Assembly (NCBI RefSeq): GCF_034190915.1
Contig: NW_026947502.1
Coordinates: 35,742,785-35,806,784 of the forward strand
DNA: 64,000 nt
Source: Cavia porcellus
Lineage: Eukaryota; Chordata; Mammalia; Rodentia; Caviidae
Direction: 5' to 3'
Shown here piece after piece: positions 21,740 to 34,199 of this stretch (position 1 is its first letter; the number at the start of each line of letters is the position of its first letter). Made by a program: the position numbers and the translations under genes. Under the pieces are notes generated by a model that did no database searches, was not told where the DNA came from, and saw only the letters and a list, made by a program, of their open reading frames with translations.

Positions 21740-24150
21740 TTGTTCCTTTATGTTTGATCCTTTTGTTGCTATGCAGCAATCCATTTTTTAAATTTTAAAG
21801 TCTCTGTAATTTGTGAATATTTGTGGGTTTTTTTAGTTTTTCTTGTTATTAAGAGTACTATAATAATATTCTGGTACAAGCTTATTGTCATATATTTACA
21901 TTCATTACTATAGTGTGTTTTATCTAGGAGTGGAATTGCTGCCTTACAGGATTTATGCATAGCATTAACACATCCTGCTATAAAGTTTTGCGAAGTGCAA
22001 ATTGATATATTAATTCCAGTTTGGTGTTGTATGTATTTAAAACCACAGGAGCACTATGTGAGAATTCTAGTTCTTCCAGATCCTTGATAGCCAGATTGAT
22101 TTTTTTTGGCTTAATTTCCTCTATTTTACTGGCTATATGTCATATCTTGTTGTTATTTAATTTTTATTTTCCTAATGGCAAGTGGCACTGAGCATCTTTT
22201 CATTTCTTGATTGGCTATTTTGATCTCTTTTGTTGTGAAATTCGTGTTTCTTTCATTTATTCACTTGTTCATTCATTAATACACTGCTAGATATTGAGCA
22301 ATTAGATTATCCTTTTCTTATTGATTTGTACATCTTTATTTAGTTTGTGAGTCTTTGGTTTGCTATATATATTGAAACTCTTCATTTGGTAGTTTTTCTT
22401 GTTACTGTTTCCTGCATAATGATAATCTATGAACAGAAGTGTTATATTTTAATGAAACTCAGTTTATAGAAGTCTTTGGCAGTTGCCTATATCATCAGGT
22501 ATAATAGAATTGATCAAAACAGTACAGAACAGGACCAATAAAACCTACACTGCAGACCTTATAGGACTTCAAAAAAAGATAATAGTCAAACCATAATGGG
22601 CATCATAGTATATCTTATTGCCTTCAAAGTGGTTGTCTATACTCGGCAACTAAATTTAAAAATAGCAAGAGGCACAATGGTAACCACTTTTGATCACCTG
22701 GTATTCTATTTTTGCATCATGTACTATGCCCATCCTTCTGTTCTAACTCTGTTTTGCTTAGTCATGTTTGGTTTTATTCTCTTCAAAAAAAGTAATAAGA
22801 ACTGTGGGAGTAATAAAGCCCAAAAAGTGTAATTGTTATTGTAAAAAAGAGAGGAAAGGAAGGTGGACTAAGGGATATAACTGCAGGTATGTTTGAGTGT
22901 GTAGGATGGAAAACCATATTACTGAGCTTTTGCTGGATCATTGAACGAAACTGTCTCCAATATCACTATATCAATGTCCACTTTATATGCTTTAATTTTA
23001 TAATTTGGACAACTGTTTCTAAGAAGACAATATGTAACCTATTAACTAGTGATTTCTTACTGTATATTTTTTCTTGATATTCTGTATTACTTGTACCCTT
23101 TTACTGCTTTTTTATGTAATTTGTTTTTTCTCTTTAAATAAAAAAAAGAAGTCTTTGTCAGTTGTGAGGTTATAAATATACTGTGCTATGTAATCTTTCA
23201 CATTTATATCAATCCATCTGGAACTGATTTTTATGCATTAAGAGCAAATTCCTCCTCCCCTATGATCATCCAATTATTTTACAGTTTATTGAGAAAACTA
23301 TCACTTCCTACTGCACTGTAGTAGCATCTTTGTTATAAGCAATAGATAACTACACATTTGTGAATATTGGTCAAAAAATTTCTATTTTATATCAACAATG
23401 CATTTGTCTCTTTTTGTGAAAATATCACAATATTTTATTATATTTTTATAACAATCTTGATAATTGATAGTATAAGTTCTCTAACTTTATTCTGTAGTGA
23501 AATCTTTACTAATATTCATTCTTTTATATTGCATGCTAGAGTCCATTTGGATTGGAATTACACTGAGTCTATTCATCAGTTTAGGGCCACTTGATAACAT
23601 GATAGCATTGAGTCTTCTAGCCCTTGATTGTAATATAATATTAACTTCTTTTTTGTAGATGTTATTTTCTTTAATTTTTATTGATGTCCTTGGTTCTACT
23701 TTTTGCATTAGATTTAGTATAATATGTTTGATTATATGTACAGCTATTAGAAATGATACTGTTTTAAAGTTTTATTTTTCAGGTTTGATATTCACCACAG
23801 AATATTCAGTGGCCTTGCTAAAGATTAATATGTATCTCATCATTTTGTTGAATGTAACAATTTTTTCTTCATTTCTAATAGTTTTATTATTTATTTTTCT
23901 AAATGAGCTCTCAAAGACAACATCGAATACGTTGCTTTTAATCGACCTTATTTCATAGTAATGACTAGAAAACACAAAGGGAAAGACAAATTTCACCAGG
24001 ATATTTATTGTAGGTTTTTAGAGATGTCTACATTTTGTTACATTTTTCTATCTGTAGTTTGCTGAGAATTTGTTTCTTCATAAAATGGAAGAATTGTTAA
24101 TTTCATCTAAACAGTCAAATTTATCTGCATAAAATTGATCAGTGTTTATC
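21740..24150 (-). mobile_element. Ancient L1 (L1M-type), antisense, interrupted
   Basis: Antisense signatures of the L1 3' UTR and ORF2 run in order from 'gttgctatgcagcaatccat' and 'taggagtggaattgctgcc' to 'tcaatccatctggaactgat', 'ttggattggaattacactgagtct' and 'tagcattgagtcttctagccc'. Many substitutions and no usable frames mark it as old. It is interrupted at 22486-23146 by a younger L1 insertion bordered by an 18-bp duplication. Confidence 0.65.
22468..23164 (+). mobile_element. 5'-inverted (twin-primed) young L1, 661 bp with TSDs
   Basis: An 18-bp direct repeat, AGAAGTCTTTGGCAGTTG (22468-22485) and a one-mismatch copy (23147-23164), brackets the insert 22486-23146. The insert ends on the plus strand in 'aaataaaaaaaa' (23136-23146). 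From about 22641 to the tail it equals the reverse complement of the L1 3' UTR at about 35055-35582. The first part (22486 to about 22641) instead matches 35568-35727 in the same text direction, so the 5' portion is inverted. Inversion at the 5' end with an intact tail and duplications is the hallmark of twin priming. It contains only 3'-UTR sequence. Confidence 0.85.
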
Positions 24151-24299
24151 TTTTTAAAATTAAGACCAACTTTATGTGCAGTGAATTGTACAGGCCGTAA
24201 GTTTATAACTTGCTAATATGGCCCACATATTCATTAACTATCAAATTTAGAATATTTTAATTACCAAAAAATTTCTTTATACCTCCTTCCAACCAAACT

Positions 24300-24720
24300 G
24301 TCACATACGGTAGACTTCTTTCACAAGTCACTTCTCTTTTAAACTTCAACAAAAATGCAATGATGCATTTGAATTTATTTAGAGGATTCTGACTTTTTTG
24401 TCTAAACACATCTCTGAGATTCTTGCATGTTGGTACATGTACTTATAGCTCATTCTTTTTAATTGTTAAATGATGTCATTGAATAAATAAGCCAAAAGTT
24501 GCTTCTCAATTTTGCTCTAGATTGAAAAGTGGACTAGGTGGGAATTCTATGGTTGGGGCTACAATAAGCAGTCTTATAAAAGTCAGTTTGATGTCATATG
24601 CATTCCTTCATTTTGGCTAAATAGTAATGGAACTATTGGATCACAAGTTGCTTTCATTGTTGGTATTTCTCAGTACAGTATAAATAAATTCTTTGTCACA
24701 TGCATGTGCTCGAAATGTAT
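24300..24720 (-). mobile_element. Ancient L1 3' fragment, antisense
   Basis: 'gattcttgcatgttggtacatgta', 'atagctcattctttttaattgtt', 'gtggggaattct'-like and 'aatggaactattggatcacaag' follow the antisense order of old L1 3' sequence, poorly conserved. Confidence 0.45.
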
Positions 24721-25069
24721 TTCCCTATTTCTGTCTTTCTTGTTTTGAAAATAAATTTAGATTTGGATTTACAAAAGATACAGAGTTTCCATGTATGCTA
24801 CACTCAGTTTTACATATTATTAATTTCTTATATTGGTAAAAATATTTGCCATAATTCATGAATCAATATTGATATTGTGTTATTAAAGTGTATATTTCAT
24901 ATATCTTTCCTTAGTTTTGACTCAATGTCCTTTTTCCATCCCAGATTTCACCCAGAATATCACATCAAGTTTACTAGTCATAGCTCTTCAGATTTCCCTT
25001 GTGTATGACTGTTTCTTTTCTCTATTTCAATTTTTATCAATTTTTTGCATTCCATAATGACTACAGTGC

Positions 25070-25653
25070 TTGTGGAAGTTGGTACAGGTACCTAATGTAT
25101 CTCCATTGTTTTTTTTTACCCAACTCTTCTTCTCCCCTCTATCCTTTTGTAAAAGCTTTAGCTCCCTGTTTCCTATTCTCTATTTTTTATGTTGATCTTT
25201 ATTTATATTTTCTGGTTTCTCATATAAGTGAAACCATATAATATGTAAGCTCCTGTGACTGATTCATTTTCCTTATCAGTATGATCTAAAAGTGAATTCA
25301 TTTTACTATACATTACTCAAGATTATTCTTTTTTTATAAAGCAATAGTACTCCATTGTGTGTTTAAAAATTCCCACATTTTCTTTATCTATTTATCTGTC
25401 AACAGACATACAGGTCACTTCTAACATTTGAATATTATGAATTGTACTGCTGTAAGCATGAGTATGCATGTATCACTATAATATGATACCCTTAACTCTT
25501 CAGGAATGTATCTGTAGGGGAACGGAAGGGTCAAATGGAATTTTTAGTTTCAAGTTTTGAGGAATTTTCATATTGAATTTCATAATGTTTGTACTAATTT
25601 ACATGCTTACCAACAATGCAGAAGTATTCCTTTTCCCCTACTGCTTCTCCATT
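25070..25653 (-). mobile_element. Older L1 3' part, left of nested L1
   Basis: Antisense old-L1 signatures: 'aatagtactccattgtgtg', 'tgaattgtactgctgtaagca', 'ggaacggaagggtcaaatgg', 'ttaccaacaatgcagaagtattcc'. It stops at 'ctccattatttgttatt', where the younger L1 begins, and resumes at 30379 with the expected continuation. Confidence 0.65.
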
Positions 25654-26001
25654 ATTTGTTATTTTTTTGAAAAAATTTATTTAAAGAGAAAAAAACATAA
25701 AAGGGTAGAAATAATAAATAATTTCAAAAAATAGTAAGAAATCACTAGTTGATAAATTACTTATCCTCTTAGAAATAGTTATGCAGATCACAAAAGTAAA
25801 GCATACAAAGTAGACATTCAAACAGCAAGACTACAAACAGTTCTGTTCAACAATCCAACAAAAACTTAGTATTACGGTTATCAGTCCTACACACTTAAAC
25901 ATACATGCAGTTATATCCTTTAGAGCACTTTCTTTTCTTCTCTTTTAGCAATAGCAATTACACCTTTTGGGTTTTATTACTCCTACATTTCTTATTACTT
26001 T

Positions 26002-29000
26002 TTACACCAGAGACACAATGTGATATTTATAATTATGATTCTTGTTTATTTCACTAATGAGGATAGTCTCAAGTTGTCTGCATTTACCTATGAAGGCCTC
26101 AAGATCATCCCTTTTATAGCTGTAATATTCCATTGTACAAAATACCACATCTTTTTCATCCACTCTGTGATTGATGGGCATCTTGATTGTTTCCAAGATT
26201 TGGCTATTACAAATTGTGCTTCTATGAACATGGTTGCACATATATCGCTGTGATATGAACTTTTCAGTTTTTCTGGGAAAATATCCAGGAGGGGAATAGC
26301 TGGATTTAATGTAACCTCCAATCTTAGTCTTCTGAGAATTCTCCATACTGACTTCCATAGTGGCTGCACCAGTCTACACTCCCACCAACAGAAGAACAGT
26401 GTTCCTTTTTCCCTGAAGCCTTGACAACATTTGTTATCAGTTGATTTCTTGATGGCAGCTATTCTTTCTAGAGTGTGATGAAATCTCAGTGCTGTTTTAA
26501 TTTGCATTTCTTGAATGACCAGTGATAATGAAAATTTATTCATGTATTTATTTGCCATTTGCATATCTTCATCTGAGAAATTTGTGTTCATCTCAGGTGT
26601 CCATTTTAGGATTTGGGTCACCTGATGTTTTTCAATTCTTTATATGTTCTTGATATAAGTCCTTTGTCTGAAAAGTTACTGGCTAAAATTCTTTCCCCTT
26701 CTGTGGATTTTCTATTCACTCTGTTGATGCTTTCTCTTGAAGGGAAGAAACTTTTGAATAATATGGGATCCCAGTTGTTGATTCTTGGAAACGTTTCCCA
26801 TGCAGTTTGCATTTTCATCAATTCTTCCCCTACCCCTATGTCTCCAAGACTTCTTCCTATCTTGTCTTCTGGTAGATGTAGGGTTTCTGTTATAATATTT
26901 AGTTCTTTGATCCATTTAGACTTTAGTTTTGTACATGGTGATAGGCATGGGTCTAGTTTCAGTCTAGGCATATGGAAAGCCAATTTTTCCAACATCATTT
27001 ATTAAAGAGGCTGTCCTTCCAGTGAACATGTTTAGCACCTTTGTGAAATATCAGTTGGCTGAGTGTCTTTGTAGTTGTGCTTTCATCTTCTAATCTGTTC
27101 CATTGATCCTCAGATCTGTTTCTTTGCCAGTACCATGCTGATTTTATCACTGTGGCTTTGTAGTATAGTTTCAAGTCAGGAGTTGAGATGCCTCCTGTCT
27201 TGCCTTTGTGGCCCAGAATTGCTGTTACTGTTCAAAGTTTCTTCTGTTTCCAAATGAATTTTAGAAGTATTTTCTCTAGATCTGTGAGGTATGTTAATGG
27301 TATTTTGATTGGGATTGCATTAAGTCTGTATAATAGTTTTGGGAATATGGCCATTTTCACCATGTTGGTTCTTTCTAGCTAAGAGTAAGGAATATCCTTT
27401 CATTTTCTAATATCATCTTCAATCTCCTTTTTAGCATAGCATAATTTTCAGGATGTAGGTCTTTTACATGCTTAGGTTGATTTCTAAGTATTTCATTTTT
27501 TTAGATGCTATTGTGAAAGACCATATTTCCATAAATTCTTTCTCAGTGAATTTTTTGTTTATGTGCAGGAATGCCATTGATTTTTGAGCATTGACTTTGT
27601 ATCCAGCTACACTGGTGAATTTGTTTATTATCTCTGGTAGTCTTTTAATGGAGTTTTTTGTGTGTTCTACATAGAGTATCGTGTCATCTGCAAATAATGA
27701 TAATTTAACTTATTCCTTTCCTATCTCTATTCCTTTTAATTCACTCTCTTGTCTGATTGCCCTGGCTAGTATATTGAATAGGGGTTGTGATAGTGGATAT
27801 CCTTGTCTTATTTCTGATTTTAAAGTGAAAGATTTCAGTTTTTGTCCATTTAGTATAATGTTGGCTGTTGGTTTGTCATAGATGGCCTTTATAGGATTGA
27901 GGTAGATACCGTGTATTCTGAGTTTCTGAAGGATTTTTATCATGAACATGTGTTGGGCTTTATAGAATGCTTGTTCTGCATATATTGAGATGACCATATG
28001 GTTTTTGTTTTTGACTCTATTGATGTAATGTATTACAATTATTGATTTATGTATGTTAAACCATCCATGCATTCCTGGAATGAATCCTTGGAATGAATCC
28101 CATTTGGTTGTGATGTGTATCTTCTTGATGATTTGCTGCATTCTATTTGTCAGTATTTTACTGAGAATCTTTGCATTAATGTTCATTAGGGAGATTGGCC
28201 TTTAGTTCTTTTTGTTTGGGTTTTTCTCTGGTTTTGGTATCAGAGTAATACTTGCCTCCAGGAATGATTTAGGGAGGATTGCCTCATTTTCAATTTCATT
28301 GAAGAGTTTAAGGAGCATCAAATCTTCTGTAAATTTCTTGTAGAATTCAGCAATAAATCCATCAGGACCTGTGCTTTTCTTTGTTGGTAAGTTTTTAATT
28401 ACATTTTCAATTTCAATAGCTAACATTAGGTTATTCAAAATTGCTATATCTTCTTGGTTGAGAAAAAAATCTAGAAATCTGTCCATTTCCTCTGTGTTTT
28501 CTACCTGTGTTTAGATATTTTCAAAATAGGTATTCATGATCTTTTGAATTTCCATGGGATCTGTAGTATTTCCCCCTTTTCAGTCCTTATTGCATGAATT
28601 TGGATTTTTTTTCCTTGAATAGTTTAGGTAGAGGGTTGTGAATTTTGTTTCTCAAAAACCCAGCTGTATAATTTATTAATTTTTTGTATTTTTTTTTTTG
28701 TTTTTAGTTTCAAATGCATTGGTTTTTGCTCTACTCTTTACAATTTCCTCTCTTCTATGAGCTTGGGCTTGAATTTGCTCTTCTTTCTCCAGAAGCTTGA
28801 GCTAAAGCATTATGTGGTTTATTTGTCCTCCTCCTATATCCTTGATAAGACAGTTTATTGCTATATTATCCTCTTAAGTCTGCTTTCATTGCATCCTACA
28901 GATTCCATATTGTTTCTGCATTTTCATTGAATTGTAGGCATTGCTTTATTTCTTTTTTAATTTCATCTGTAGCCCACTGGTTATTCAAAAGTTTGTTATT

Positions 29001-29746
29001 TAATTTCCATAGTTACGCAGATTTTGCAGTTTCTTTTGCCATTAATTTCTCATTTCAGTGTGCAATGGTCAGTTATTATGCATGGGATAATTTCAAAACC
29101 TTTGAGTTTACTTAAGAATGTTTTATGGGATAATATATGGCCTATTTTGGAGAATGTCCCATGTGCAGCTGAGAAGCATGTGTATTCTGATGTGGTTGGG
29201 TGGAACACTCTGTAAACATCAACTAAGTCCAATTGCTTGCAGGTATGATTCAGTTCTATTATTTGTTTGCTGACTTTTTGTCAAGTTGATCTATCTCTTT
29301 GTGACAATGGGGTATTAAGGTCCCCTGTTATAACTGTGTTCCTGTGTATTTGGTTTTTCGTGTCCATTAGTACCTGTCTTATATAGTTGGATGCTCCTCT
29401 ATTTAGTGCATCTATATTTATAATTTTAGTTCTTCCTCTTGAATTTTCCACTAATGAGTATATAGTGACCTTTATTATCTCTTTTAATCATTTTATATTT
29501 GAAGTTCACATCGTCTGCAAATAGAATAGTTATCCCTGCTTTTTTTCGTGTTCCTGTTGCATGGAATACTGTTTTTCATCCTTTAACTTTTATTCTATGA
29601 GTTTCTTTTTGAGTCACATGTGTCTCTTCTATATAACATATTGTGGAATCCTGTTTCTTGATTCATTCTGTCAACCTTTCGATAGGTGAATTGAGGCCAT
29701 TTACATTTATGGGTATCACTGATATGTACTGGTTTGACTTTGCCAT
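26002..29746 (-). pseudogene. L1 ORF2 (endonuclease/reverse transcriptase), decayed
   Basis: L1 ORF2p nicks target DNA and reverse-transcribes its own RNA. Minus-strand pieces appear in order: endonuclease (29050-29232, 'PTTSEYTCFSAAHGTFSKI'), the start of the RT domain (28202-28486, 'KKSTGPDGFIAEFYKKF'), the RT core (27710-28186, with '[10 protein letters not shown]' and '[17 protein letters not shown]'), and the C-terminal cysteine region (26088-26621, 'NKCCQGF..WWEC'). The RT motif normally S-I-D-A-E-K reads SIYAEQ, so a catalytic aspartate is replaced by tyrosine. FADD is still readable near 27690. Multiple stops and frameshifts make it dead. Confidence 0.8.
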
Positions 29747-29786
29747 GTTGTGTTACTGTTGTTTGCTTTTTGCTTTCCTCCCTTGT

Positions 29787-30376
29787 TTAATTGCTTTTCC
29801 TACCTGGTGGTTTCTTTATGTTGTGGTCTTTTTTATCCCTATCTAGTATATCTTTCAGTACTCTTTCTAGGGTTGATTTGATGGCTGTCAATATTTTCAG
29901 TTCTTTGTCATAGAAGTATCTTGTTTCCCCATTAAATTTGAATGAAAGTTTTTCTGGGTACCTCAGTATAGGTTGAAAGTTGTTTTCTTTCAGGGTTTTA
30001 AATACCTCACTCCATGCTTGTCTTGGCTTGAGAGTTTGTGCTGAAAAGTCTGCCATGATTCTAACGGGCTTTTCTTGATAGGTGAGTTGTGTCTTTTCTC
30101 TAACAGCTTTTAGTATTCTGTTTTTATGCTGTATGTCTGAGATCTTAATTATTATATGTTCGGGTGTAGATTTATGTTGATTATGACCGTTTAGAGTTTT
30201 GTTTGCCTCACTTGTCTGTGTGTCAGATTTTTTCCCCCATGTTTGGGAAATTTCCTGCTATTCTGTGAATATTTTAGTTATGCCATTTGCACTGACTCCT
30301 GCATCTTCACTGATGCCTATCAATATTATATTTTTCCTTTGGCATCATCTTGAAGCTGCTGGATTGCCATTTCACA
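29787..30376 (-). pseudogene. L1 ORF1 (RNA-binding protein), 5'-truncated remnant
   Basis: ORF1p is the trimeric coiled-coil RNA chaperone of L1. The C-terminal domain is open at 29787-30056 ('MADFSAQTLKPRQAWSEVF', 'YPEKLSFKFNGETRYF'). Further upstream the minus strand carries degraded ORF1 up to 'QLQDDA' near 30355, where the element ends. The coiled coil and start are absent. Confidence 0.8.
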
Positions 30377-30378
30377 GC

Positions 30379-32340
30379 ATTTGTTATTATTTGATTTCTT
30401 TTTCATATTCTTTCTGAAGTATGATGGAATCTCAATATTGTTTTAGTTTGCATTTCTCTAATAGCCAGAGATGTTCAGCATTTTTATCATGTATCTACTG
30501 GCCATTTGTACTTCTTCAAAGTGTCTGTTCTTTTCAGTTGTCCGTACTTTGTGTCTTTTATTTTGAAAGGTCTAATTTTTTGAGTTCTGTATATACAGTT
30601 GTATATTCATTTATGAAATCAATTTGTTTCACAATTTGGGGGAGAATGGATGCATTTGTGTTTGCATGAGGAAGATAGTCATGGTTGTATTTGTTACCTG
30701 ATACAGAATTTGTGAACAGTAGCAAGATTTTGTGTATGCTTTTGTTTGTGGACCAAATTGTTTACAAACAGAAACATTTATGAACAGAGGCATCACTGTT
30801 TTCTATCTGTTTTCCTCTCTGAGAAATCCTGGCAAAAGTATTTTCTCATTCCCTAAGTTATCTTTTCACTCTACTAGTTATTTGCTTTGCTATGTGGGAA
30901 TTTTGTACTTTGATCTGATATCACTTGTTGATTCTTGATGTTATTTCTTTTATAATTTGAGTTTTGTTCAGAAAATCCCTGTGTATGTCCACACCTTCAA
31001 GTATTTCCTATTCTGTCTTGCAACATTAAATGTTCTGTTTCAACATTTAGATCTTTGACCATTTTGATTTTAGTTTCTTACATGGTGAGAGATATCAGTT
31101 TATACTCGGTCTTCTGCATGTGGAGAGCCAGTTTTCCCTGCAACATTTATTAAAGAAGCCATCTTTCCTCCAGTGTATATTTTTGTTCTTTTTGTCAAAC
31201 ATGAAGTAGTTGAGTCTGCCTGGGGTTGTTTCTTCATTCTGTATTCTGTCCCTGTTGATCCATACATATGGTTTTGTGCTAGTACTATGTTGCTTTTAAT
31301 CACTGTACCTTTGTAATATAACTTGAAATACAGGTTTGTGATGCTTCCTGTTTTGTGCTTGTTGCCTGAGTTTGCTTTTGCTATTTTGGGTCTCTTCTGA
31401 TATTATATTAATTTTAGGATTTTTCCTCCTAGTTTTCTGAGGAATGCTGTTGGTATATTAATTGATATTGCATTAAATCTGTATATTAGTTTTGGAAGTA
31501 TACTCAATTTGACAGTATTGACCTTGGTCAACTAGGAAGAGGAAGTACTTTGCCATTGTGAATTTGTTTTTCAATCTTGTTTTTCACAGCACAATAGTTT
31601 TTGTTGTAGATCTCCTTTACTCCTTTAATATGTTAATTTCAAAGTATTCAGTTTTTCTTTGTGCTGTTGTGAATGGTATTATTTTTCTAACTTCTTTCTG
31701 GATGAGTATAAGAACACCATTGATTTTTGTTTTTTCACATTGATACATTAATGATTACATTACTGATTACTGATACATTACTGAATTTTGTTATTAATTC
31801 TATGAATAGGTAGAATTCCAGGTAGAATTCTTTGGGTAATTTATGTAGAGAAACATGTCCTCTGAACATAAAGGATAATTTGACTTCTTCCTTTCCTATA
31901 TGTGTCATTTTTCTCTGACCTGATTGTTCTGGCTAATTTTTTGGGTAGTATTTTAAACAGGAGTCACGATAGTGGATGTATTTGTCTTGTTCCTGATTTT
32001 AGAGTAAAAGCTTTAAATTTTTACCCACTTAATATGTTGTTGGCAGTAGGTGTGTCATGAATGAATTTTACCATATTAAGATAAGATCCTTCTTTACTTT
32101 TTTTAGGGTTATCGAGAGTGGATTTGGGATTTGTCAAAGATTTCATCTGCATCTATTGGAATGATCATGTGATTTTTCATCCTTGCTTCTGTTTATCTGA
32201 TGGATCAACATTTATTGGTTTGTGTATATTGAATCATCCTTGTTTCCCTGGGATGAAGCCTATTTGATCATGGTGCATGATTTTTTTCATCAGTTGTAAC
32301 GTTCTCTTTGTCTGGCTGTGACTGCTTTTCAGTTTTATAT
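30379..32340 (-). mobile_element. Older L1 ORF2 part, right of nested L1
   Basis: Continues the element interrupted at 25653: 'tttgcatttctctaatagcc', 'catttagatctttgaccatt', 'atgtggagagccagttttccc', 'aacatttattaaagaagcca', 'attgatattgcattaaatctgtat', then 'tgatgcatga'-region text near 32275. All are antisense ORF2 signatures with heavy decay. A foreign-looking 167-bp block sits at 30608-30774. Confidence 0.65.
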
Positions 32341-32820
32341 GTTTAATTGCCTTTGACAGTTGTAAAGAATACTGGCTAGATATTTTGTAGAATATCACTG
32401 GATCCTCCCACTCTGCTGCTCTTCTCAGGAGTAAACTGTAGTGGTAGATTTTGTGGGGGGAAGACCATAGAGGGAAAATATAACTATGTCATATCAAAGG
32501 TATATAGATGCCATCACCATGACTAGTCTAGTGTTAATCTCATTCATCTGATTTGGGAAGCTTTGTCAGGTTTTTCCACTATAAAATTATTCCTTTTGCC
32601 TTTTCTATACTGTATTCACTGAAAAAAAGTCAGTGCATGAAGTTTCCACTCGAGGAGTACAAAATTAGCCAGTACTTCTTTGAGGGCAGAGTATTTACAA
32701 AAGTTATTTGAAATTTCCTGCAAAGGTGACATTTAAATTGAACTTATTTATTTTATTCAAATATATGAATATGGTTATCTGTGTATTTGTTTTGTACTTT
32801 GGGTTATAATCCAATTGTAT
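32341..32820. repeat. Ancient repeat, family unassigned
   Basis: 'ctttgagggcagagtattta', 'ttatttgaaatttcctgca' and 'gtactttgggttataatccaat' recur in old mammalian repeats, but I cannot name the family or fix boundaries. Confidence 0.35.
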
Positions 32821-33152
32821 GCTTATTTATGTTTTTTTCAGGCCATTCCATCTTTGGGCACTGAGAGCTGCTTCAGTTACTTTGTGTTTGCCTTTGATAT
32901 ATTCCCAGCACTATGATAAACTTCTTGTTTCTTTTGTTGGGTTTTGTTTGTTTTCTATCATTCTTACTTTTTGTACAGTAAGATGCTCCAGGCTTATCTT
33001 GTATTTTTCTAACCCTATTCCTTGATCATTTATTTTTTCAATGAATCCTTGTTCTTTTACTGAACAATGGTGATTAGGGATTGAGTTGTGGTTATAATTG
33101 TGCTTGTTGCCTTTGATTTATCACTGCTTATAGGCTTTCTTGGCTGAGAAAA
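32821..33152. other. Unassigned T-rich sequence
   Basis: No gene recognised. Confidence 0.4.
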
Positions 33153-33510
33153 TGCTACAGATTGAATTTTGCAATCTCTCCTTGCTTCCATAACTATATG
33201 CTACATCCTAACCTTCAGTGAGAAAATAGTAGGAAGTGACGCCTTTAGGAGGTGAATAGGACCTGGTGGTGGAGCTTTATGAATGAGATTAGCTTTATGA
33301 ATGATCTCCTTTTAAAGGAGATCAAAGAGATTTCACTCACTCCTTTTGCCATATAAGGACATGGTGAAAGGGACAGAAAATAGCCCCCACCAAACACTGA
33401 GTATGCCAGTATCTTGTCTCTGAACTGTGCAAAATAAACCTTTGTTGCTTGTAAACCATCCAATCTATGATATTCTGTTTTAGCAGGCAGAAATGGACTA
33501 AGAAAGAACA
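33153..33510 (+). mobile_element. MaLR-like solo LTR
   Basis: Sense order: 'gctacagattgaattttgca', 'gacgcctttaggaggtgaatagg', 'tttatgaatgagattag', 'ccatataaggacatggtgaaa', 'caccaaacactgagtatgccag', AATAAA (about 33432), 'aatggactaagaaagaaca'. This is an old MaLR-class LTR. The family was not fixed. Confidence 0.6.
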
Positions 33511-33884
33511 GAAACATCTATATATACAAACCTATATGTATTTGTCTATATCTAAAAATATCTGTATCTGTCCCTATCTGTTCTATATTAACTTAAACAT
33601 GATTTTGTGCTGATATATCCAATTCCAACCCAGTGGCATAATGGGTTATTCTGGCCTTTTTCCTTGCTTCTCTATTGCTTTCCACTCTAACCATGTTATA
33701 CCTAGCTCCCAGCAGCAGCCATTTATTTACTTAAGTGTTTGGTTCTAACATTTGTGCACTACAGTTTCCAAATTGTTAGACCATATCATTAAACTAGAGG
33801 AGAGTGCTATGTGTGGATCTATTTGAATTTAACCTGACACATCTCCATAGTTTCTTAGGTCTATATTTTCTTCTGTCTCTCCCA
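33511..33884. other. Unassigned sequence
   Basis: No gene recognised. A low-complexity 'tctatatctaaaaatatctgtatctg' patch is near 33545. Confidence 0.45.
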
Positions 33885-33930
33885 ACACACACACACACAC
33901 ACACCCTCGCACACACGCGAACACACACAC
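33885..33930. repeat. (AC)n microsatellite, interrupted
   Basis: AC run broken by 'cctcgc' and 'gcga'. Confidence 0.9.
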
Positions 33931-34012
33931 AGTTCTTTTGTCCTTAAGTTCCAAAAGCCCTTAAATTTCTAATGATTTTTTAAAAAAATTATGTAGATTA
34001 AAATTCACTCTT

Positions 34013-34095
34013 TTGAATTTGAGGATATAAGTTAGTGATACAGTGCTTACCTAGCAACCACAAGGGCTTAGGCTTATGTTCAGTACCTAGCACCT
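34013..34095 (+). repeat. ID-family SINE, diverged
   Basis: 'ggatataagttagtgatac', 'agtgcttacctagcaacc', 'aggcttatgttcagtacctagcacc' then an A-rich tail: a diverged tRNA-Ala-type ID element. Confidence 0.55.
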
Positions 34096-34199
34096 AAATA
34101 AATAAGTAAAGGATCAAGGCATAATATGAATGTGTAACATTTCCCTACAATGAATGTATTTATTATGTATCACAAAAATGTTAATAAAAAGGGGAAGTA

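Larger units (their letters stand above)
25654..30394 (-). mobile_element. 5'-truncated L1 (4.7 kb) with TSDs, antisense
   Basis: The flanks share ATTTGTTATT followed by a T-rich 'tttga' (25654-25670 and 30379-30394), read as the target-site duplication. On the plus strand the order is 3' UTR (25670-26000), ORF2 (26002-29746), then ORF1 (29787-30376). It is cut off inside ORF1 at 'ctggattgccatttca', so the 5' UTR and ORF1 start are missing. The 3' UTR matches those at 35040 and 58695. It inserted into an older L1 of the same orientation. Confidence 0.85.

Noticed and set aside
23659..23958. 99-codon hydrophobic plus-strand frame as a membrane protein
   Set aside because: The sequence is an old antisense L1 that is T-rich on this strand, which gives Leu/Ile/Phe-rich chance frames.
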